Positions 6,112 through 8,991 of a stretch of 8,991 nucleotides of DNA are shown one piece after another. The notes under the pieces were generated by a model that made no database searches, was not told the origin of the DNA, and saw nothing but the letters and a program-made list of their open reading frames with translations. The translations under genes were made by a program, and so were the position numbers. How positions within the stretch are numbered: position 1 is the first letter of the stretch; every line of letters starts with the position of its first letter. The stretch comes from Oscillospiraceae bacterium (GTDB lineage Bacteria > Bacillota > Clostridia > Oscillospirales > Oscillospiraceae), in the NCBI GenBank assembly GCA_017936205.1, contig JAGBGB010000066.1, forward strand, positions 1 through 8,991. Reading direction: 5' to 3'.

Positions 6112-7425
6112 TCAGCCCACGGGCTCAGAGGAGTTCGCACTTGCCACATCGTAAATGCGGATCAAGGTATAGTCCAGAGACAGGGGATACTGCTCCTGAC
6201 ACTGCTGCATAAAATCCTCAAGCCGCTGATATACCAACTGCTCTGCAGCAGCATCATACCACGCACGAGTCTCGGTCTGTCCTACGAAGTACATAATATG
6301 GTAGCCGTAGGTAGTCTTTACGATACCGTGATCGCCAACCTTCCGCTCCGAGTCGAAGCACCAGTCGTTGAATTCCGTTACCATATCTCCGGGGGCTACC
6401 TCTTCATAGAGACCGCCGGTCTCCGCAGAACCGGGATCCATGGTCTTGTCAATGGCGAGGGCAGTGAACTTCTCCTCCGTAGGCTCTGTGAGCCATTCGT
6501 CATAGATGGCCTGCGCAGAAGCCTCAGCAGCAGCCCAGTCTTCCTCTGTCCAATCAGCCTGTTCCCCTTCGGGCTGGATCAGGATGTGGCGAACATTGAC
6601 ATTATTCGCCTGGATCTTCCCCTGATTCTCGAAGGTTTCCTTATTCTCTGCATAATATGCCAGAATATCCTCTTCTGTAGCAGAAGCTTGAAGTTCTTCC
6701 TGCTTGTTCTGATAGCAATTTGCGGCAGTCAGGTACATCTGATAGTATTCCTGATAGCTCTTGGCATCAGTGCCCTCTCCGAAGTAATACTGGATATAGG
6801 TATCTGCATCCGTAAAGCCCTGACCGGTGTACTCCTCTGCGAAGGTGCCCTCGGGCTTCAGAATATCGTCAATGGCAGCCTGATCCTCAGCGCTGAGCTC
6901 AATGCCATTGGCAGCGGCATACTGTGCCAGAGCATAGTTCCGCTCCAAACCCTGTACAGCAAACTCAAGGAAGTACTGCTCCCAAGTCTTACCTGCATCG
7001 ATCTCCTGTGCCCACAGGGGCTTCGTGGTATCCATGCCCATCATAGAGGCATAGGAGCCGTAGCTGCCCATGAAGTTCAGGTATTCTGTCCAATATGCCA
7101 CCTGCAGATGGCGGTTCTCAAAAATAGTTTGGTCGTTTGCCACAGCAATGGCAGCGGTCATATGGCTGTCATCGGGAGCAGCTTCCATCACGGTATAGTG
7201 ATTCTGAACTGTAGCATCGTTTTTGCCGTATCCGGATTCTCCCTGTACAGTGATTTCGGGGAGCTCCATGGGAGCTTGTATGTTTTCTCCCTCTGTGCCT
7301 TCGGTGGTAGCAGTAGTGGTTTCTGTGGTGCTTTCGGTGGTAGGCGCTGTGGTTTCTGTCTCAGGGCCGGAGCCGCAGCCTGCAAGCAGCATAACTGCCA
7401 GAAGTACAGCAAGCAGTTTCTTCAT
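6112..7425 (-). CDS. Parvulin-type peptidyl-prolyl isomerase lipoprotein (PrsA/SurA-like)
   Basis: A 437-residue secreted lipoprotein. Residues 1-17 are a lipoprotein signal (MKKLLAVLLAVMLLAGC, lipidated Cys17). Residues 21-45 are a Thr/Glu-rich linker, and an N-terminal chaperone-like helical region covers about 80-260. A parvulin (PPIC) domain spans about 277-385, marked by NVRHILI (277-283), GGLY (337-340) and GYHIMYF (374-380). Such proteins sit on the outer face of the membrane and help exported proteins fold by catalysing prolyl isomerisation. The mature part has three cysteines (237, 356, 409). The start ATG has AAAGGA 12 bases upstream, somewhat far. A promoter-like sequence lies in the 67-base gap before it. 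Thioredoxin reductase follows in what is probably the same transcript. The fold assignment is good; the client proteins are unknown. Confidence 0.88.
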   Translation of the reverse strand: MKKLLAVLLAVMLLAGCGSGPETETTAPTTESTTETTTATTEGTEGENIQAPMELPEITVQGESGYGKNDATVQNHYTVMEAAPDDSHMTAAIAVANDQTIFENRHLQVAYWTEYLNFMGSYGSYASMMGMDTTKPLWAQEIDAGKTWEQYFLEFAVQGLERNYALAQYAAANGIELSAEDQAAIDDILKPEGTFAEEYTGQGFTDADTYIQYYFGEGTDAKSYQEYYQMYLTAANCYQNKQEELQASATEEDILAYYAENKETFENQGKIQANNVNVRHILIQPEGEQADWTEEDWAAAEASAQAIYDEWLTEPTEEKFTALAIDKTMDPGSAETGGLYEEVAPGDMVTEFNDWCFDSERKVGDHGIVKTTYGYHIMYFVGQTETRAWYDAAAEQLVYQRLEDFMQQCQEQYPLSLDYTLIRIYDVASANSSEPVG

Positions 7426-7459
7426 AGATATTTATCGTCCTTTCAAGCATAGTGGATTC

Positions 7460-7488
7460 AGTGTACCACAAAGTGCTGTATTTTGCAA
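7460..7488 (-). promoter_or_regulatory. Candidate promoter for the isomerase-trxB pair
   Basis: On the - strand TTGCAA (7488-7483), a 17-base spacer, then TACACT (7465-7460) preceded by TGG (extended -10). It lies in the gap between the two lipoprotein genes, so the isomerase and trxB may be transcribed independently of the upstream lipoprotein gene. No terminator is visible in the same gap, so readthrough is possible. Confidence 0.5.
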
Positions 7489-7492
7489 GAGG

Positions 7493-8176
7493 TCAATCTG
7501 CATTGCACACGGAATCAAATTCCGTAACTGCTCCCGTAAGGGTAAAGGCAGCAGCTCCACGCTGGGGTACAGGCATAGGATTCAGACTGAGTCCGCCGCC
7601 CTGATCATCGGGTTCAACAGGCGCAAGGGGCAATTCCCCTCCGTCATCCTCCTCCGGCAACAGAGAGGGCAGATCTGACACATTGGGATCGAAGCCCACA
7701 GGGGGCGTATCCAAAGAAATACTGCCCTCCGACTTCTCACTGCTCCCGTTCTCTCCGCCCATAGGCTCCATAGGAATGGTGGGCTGTTCGGGTTCAGGAA
7801 TATCACCGGGCTCCGGGAAGTCACGATCTGCAGAATCCTTTCCGTGACGCTGTAGCTTCTCATCGATCATCACGGTGTAGGGCGCATTCTGCTTCAGCTT
7901 CACAGAATTCAGGCTGAAGCCGGTGATGCTTTCCTCAGGGGTGAATTCCAGGAGCTCCTCCTCCCCATGGAGGATACGAATGCTGCTGCCTGCAGGAACA
8001 GGCTGCTGGAAATTCAGCACCATGGTGTTCTCTGCTCCGGGCTGGGTGTAGTAAGCGACCGAATTCTCATAGGTAATGGTAGGTGCGGCAGTCTGCCACT
8101 GCTCCTCCTTGCTGCTGCAGCCCCAGCACAGGAGCAGCACAGACAGGAGGAGGCAAAGGGTAATGATTCGTTTCAT
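7493..8176 (-). CDS. Putative lipoprotein, function unknown, with possible remnant of a Cthe_2159-type C-terminal module
   Basis: A 227-residue exported protein. Residues 1-20 form a signal peptide ending LLLCWGC, with Cys20 the likely lipidation site. The lipobox is unusual, with Cys at -3 and Trp at -2. Residues about 30-107 look like a small beta-rich domain, including IRILHGEEELLEFTPEESITGFSLNSVKLKQNAPYTVMI in two overlapping halves. From memory this resembles the C-terminal part of large Cthe_2159-type (carbohydrate-binding) surface proteins, as does the terminal AFTLTGAVTEFDSV. The region between (about 117-205) is low-complexity, rich in Pro, Glu, Asp and Gly. The match is a recollection of pattern and is weak evidence. 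GAGAGG lies seven bases before the ATG. The upstream promoter is not clear; a TAGAAT at 8212-8207 has no good -35. Confidence 0.7.
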   Translation of the reverse strand: MKRIITLCLLLSVLLLCWGCSSKEEQWQTAAPTITYENSVAYYTQPGAENTMVLNFQQPVPAGSSIRILHGEEELLEFTPEESITGFSLNSVKLKQNAPYTVMIDEKLQRHGKDSADRDFPEPGDIPEPEQPTIPMEPMGGENGSSEKSEGSISLDTPPVGFDPNVSDLPSLLPEEDDGGELPLAPVEPDDQGGGLSLNPMPVPQRGAAAFTLTGAVTEFDSVCNAD

Positions 8177-8254
8177 AGGGTTTCCTCTCTTTCATTTATT
8201 GGACTTATTCTACTCTTAAGCTCTGAGAAAATGGTGTAGAAACTGTGAACAATC

Positions 8255-8283
8255 TTGACTTTTCCTTAAGTTTTCTCTAAAAT
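8255..8283 (+). promoter_or_regulatory. Strong sigma-A-type promoter for the Dabb/GIY-YIG pair
   Basis: TTGACT (8255-8260), a 17-base spacer, then TAAAAT (8278-8283), each one mismatch from consensus. It is in the divergent region between the lipoprotein gene (-) and the Dabb gene (+), and 32 bases separate the -10 from the ATG at 8316. Confidence 0.8.
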
Positions 8284-8315
8284 ATAGGAAGAATTTTAAG
8301 AAATGAGGAAAAATC

Positions 8316-8594
8316 ATGATCCGACACATCGTTATGTGGAAATTCCGTGAGGATGCAGATCCCACTGAATTTCTGACCCGTTTAGCTGCCCTGCAGGGCG
8401 AGATCGATTGGATCCGCTCCATGGAGATCCACCGCAGCGCGGTAGCAGATGCTGCCTATGATGCAGTGCTGATCTCGGACTTCGACACCTTGGAGGATGT
8501 GGAGCGTTACAAGAAGGATCCCCGTCATGTGGCAGTTTCTGATCTGTACAAGACCATCCGTATCACCAGAAGTGCCATTGACATCGAGCTATGA
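8316..8594 (+). CDS. Dabb (stress-responsive alpha/beta barrel) domain protein
   Basis: A 92-residue cytoplasmic protein filling a single Dabb domain, a ferredoxin-like dimeric fold. Family-typical features are the N-terminal MIRHIVMWKF with His4, a middle strand of the pattern YDAVLISDFDTLEDVERYKKDP (about 48-69) and HVAVSDLYKTI after it. Members are often annotated as stress-responsive and their substrates are mostly unknown, so I give no reaction. The ATG at 8316 has GAGGAA five bases upstream and a near-consensus promoter. The last codons overlap the next gene by four bases, so both are probably made together. Length is normal for the family. Confidence 0.88.
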   Translation: MIRHIVMWKFREDADPTEFLTRLAALQGEIDWIRSMEIHRSAVADAAYDAVLISDFDTLEDVERYKKDPRHVAVSDLYKTIRITRSAIDIEL

Positions 8595-8854
8595 AGCAGT
8601 GGTGTGTCTATATCCTTAGGTGCAAGGATGACACTCTGTACACCGGCATTACCGATGACTTCCCCAATCGGCTGAAGGCACACCGCACAGGGAAGGGTGC
8701 TAAATATACCAGAGGACGGAGCCCCTTAGAGCCGGTTTATCTGGAACAGTGCCCGGATCATTCCGCCGCCCTGAAGCGAGAATACGCCATCAAAAGACTC
8801 AGCCGCTCGGAAAAGCTCCACCTGATCGCAACCCACCCCCTTCAAGAGCCCTAA
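8591..8854 (+). CDS. GIY-YIG domain protein (UPF0213 family)
   Basis: An 87-residue protein made of one GIY-YIG nuclease domain, in the family of B. subtilis YazA and E. coli YhbQ. Visible catalytic-type residues are Tyr7 in VYILRC (the GIY position), Tyr17 in LYTGIT (the YIG position), Arg27 in NRLKAH, and Glu64 in ALKREYAIK, which would bind the metal. All key positions seem intact, so nuclease activity is possible, but cellular targets of this family are unclear. The ATG overlaps the TGA of the Dabb gene (ATGA), indicating translational coupling. The stop is at 8852-8854, and a palindromic repeat element starts three bases later. Confidence 0.92.
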   Translation: MKQWCVYILRCKDDTLYTGITDDFPNRLKAHRTGKGAKYTRGRSPLEPVYLEQCPDHSAALKREYAIKRLSRSEKLHLIATHPLQEP

Positions 8855-8857
8855 CCA

Positions 8858-8991
8858 CCGTCAAATTCCGATTTATCGTACCATTCGTAGGGGCGAAGCT
8901 GTGTCTTCGCCCGAGAAACTACCGAATGGCAAAGAGCATCGTTCTTTTTGAGTATGGTTCAAAATCGTAGTGCCACGGGCGAAGACACAGC
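8858..8991. repeat. Palindromic intergenic element, copy 2 (truncated by window end)
   Basis: The first 37 bases (8858-8894) match the reverse complement of 1013-1049 at 34 positions by my alignment, starting with the same TCAAATTCCGATTT terminus (8861-8874) and including ACCATTCGTAGGGGC. An inverted pair follows: 8898-8913 is the perfect complement of 8976-8991, and the pairing probably continues past the window. The left arm also folds on itself (GGCGAAG 8892-8898 with CTTCGCC 8905-8911). The inner arm sequence (CGAAGCTGTGTCTTCGCCCG) differs from copy 1. Between the arms only weak pairing is visible (TTTTGA 8946-8951 with TCAAAA 8959-8964). The right terminus lies outside the window. Confidence 0.8.

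Noticed and set aside
6298..7452. Long + strand open frame (384 codons) opposite the isomerase gene
   Set aside because: It is fully antisense to a gene with clear lipobox and parvulin motifs, has no ribosome binding site of note, and its translation resembles no protein family.

Overview
The window looks like a chromosomal segment of a Gram-positive gut Clostridia, probably of the Oscillospiraceae/Ruminococcaceae type. The basis is moderately GC-rich DNA with strong GGAGG ribosome binding sites, lipobox-type lipoproteins, a dedicated ECF transporter under a cobalamin riboswitch, and intergenic palindromic repeats. The lineage is inferred from gene style, not from a marker gene.

Layout. (1) Positions 1-708 (+) are the 3' end of a flotillin/SPFH-type gene, closed by a strong hairpin terminator at about 774-820. 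(2) The 380-base gap at 709-1088 between convergent genes holds that terminator and a highly structured nested inverted-repeat element (835-1046). (3) Positions 1089-4320 (-) are a four-gene operon, ecfT - ecfA - ecfA - ecfS, with overlapping or nearly touching genes. It is read from an extended -10 promoter (4601-4629) through a cobalamin riboswitch (about 4440-4585) and an intrinsic terminator (4349-4373), so the transporter most likely imports vitamin B12 or a related corrinoid and is shut off when B12 is plentiful. (4) Positions 4759-5001 (-) encode a lone 80-residue membrane protein with a very acidic tail, with its own promoter and terminator. (5) Positions 5162-8176 (-) encode thioredoxin reductase, a parvulin-type peptidyl-prolyl isomerase lipoprotein and a second lipoprotein. 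The isomerase and reductase are 32 bases apart and probably cotranscribed. (6) From a divergent intergenic region, a near-consensus promoter (8255-8283) reads rightward into two overlapping small genes, a Dabb-domain protein and a UPF0213-type GIY-YIG protein. (7) Directly after them a second copy of the palindromic element begins (8858) and runs off the window.

Most of the window is ordinary, well-understood biology. The least explained items are the palindromic element, whose two copies share their outer sequence but carry different inner arm sequences with base pairing kept in both, and the small acidic-tail membrane protein. The riboswitch-ECF operon is a textbook-style unit whose substrate can be inferred with fair confidence. 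I see no CRISPR array, transposase, rRNA or tRNA.
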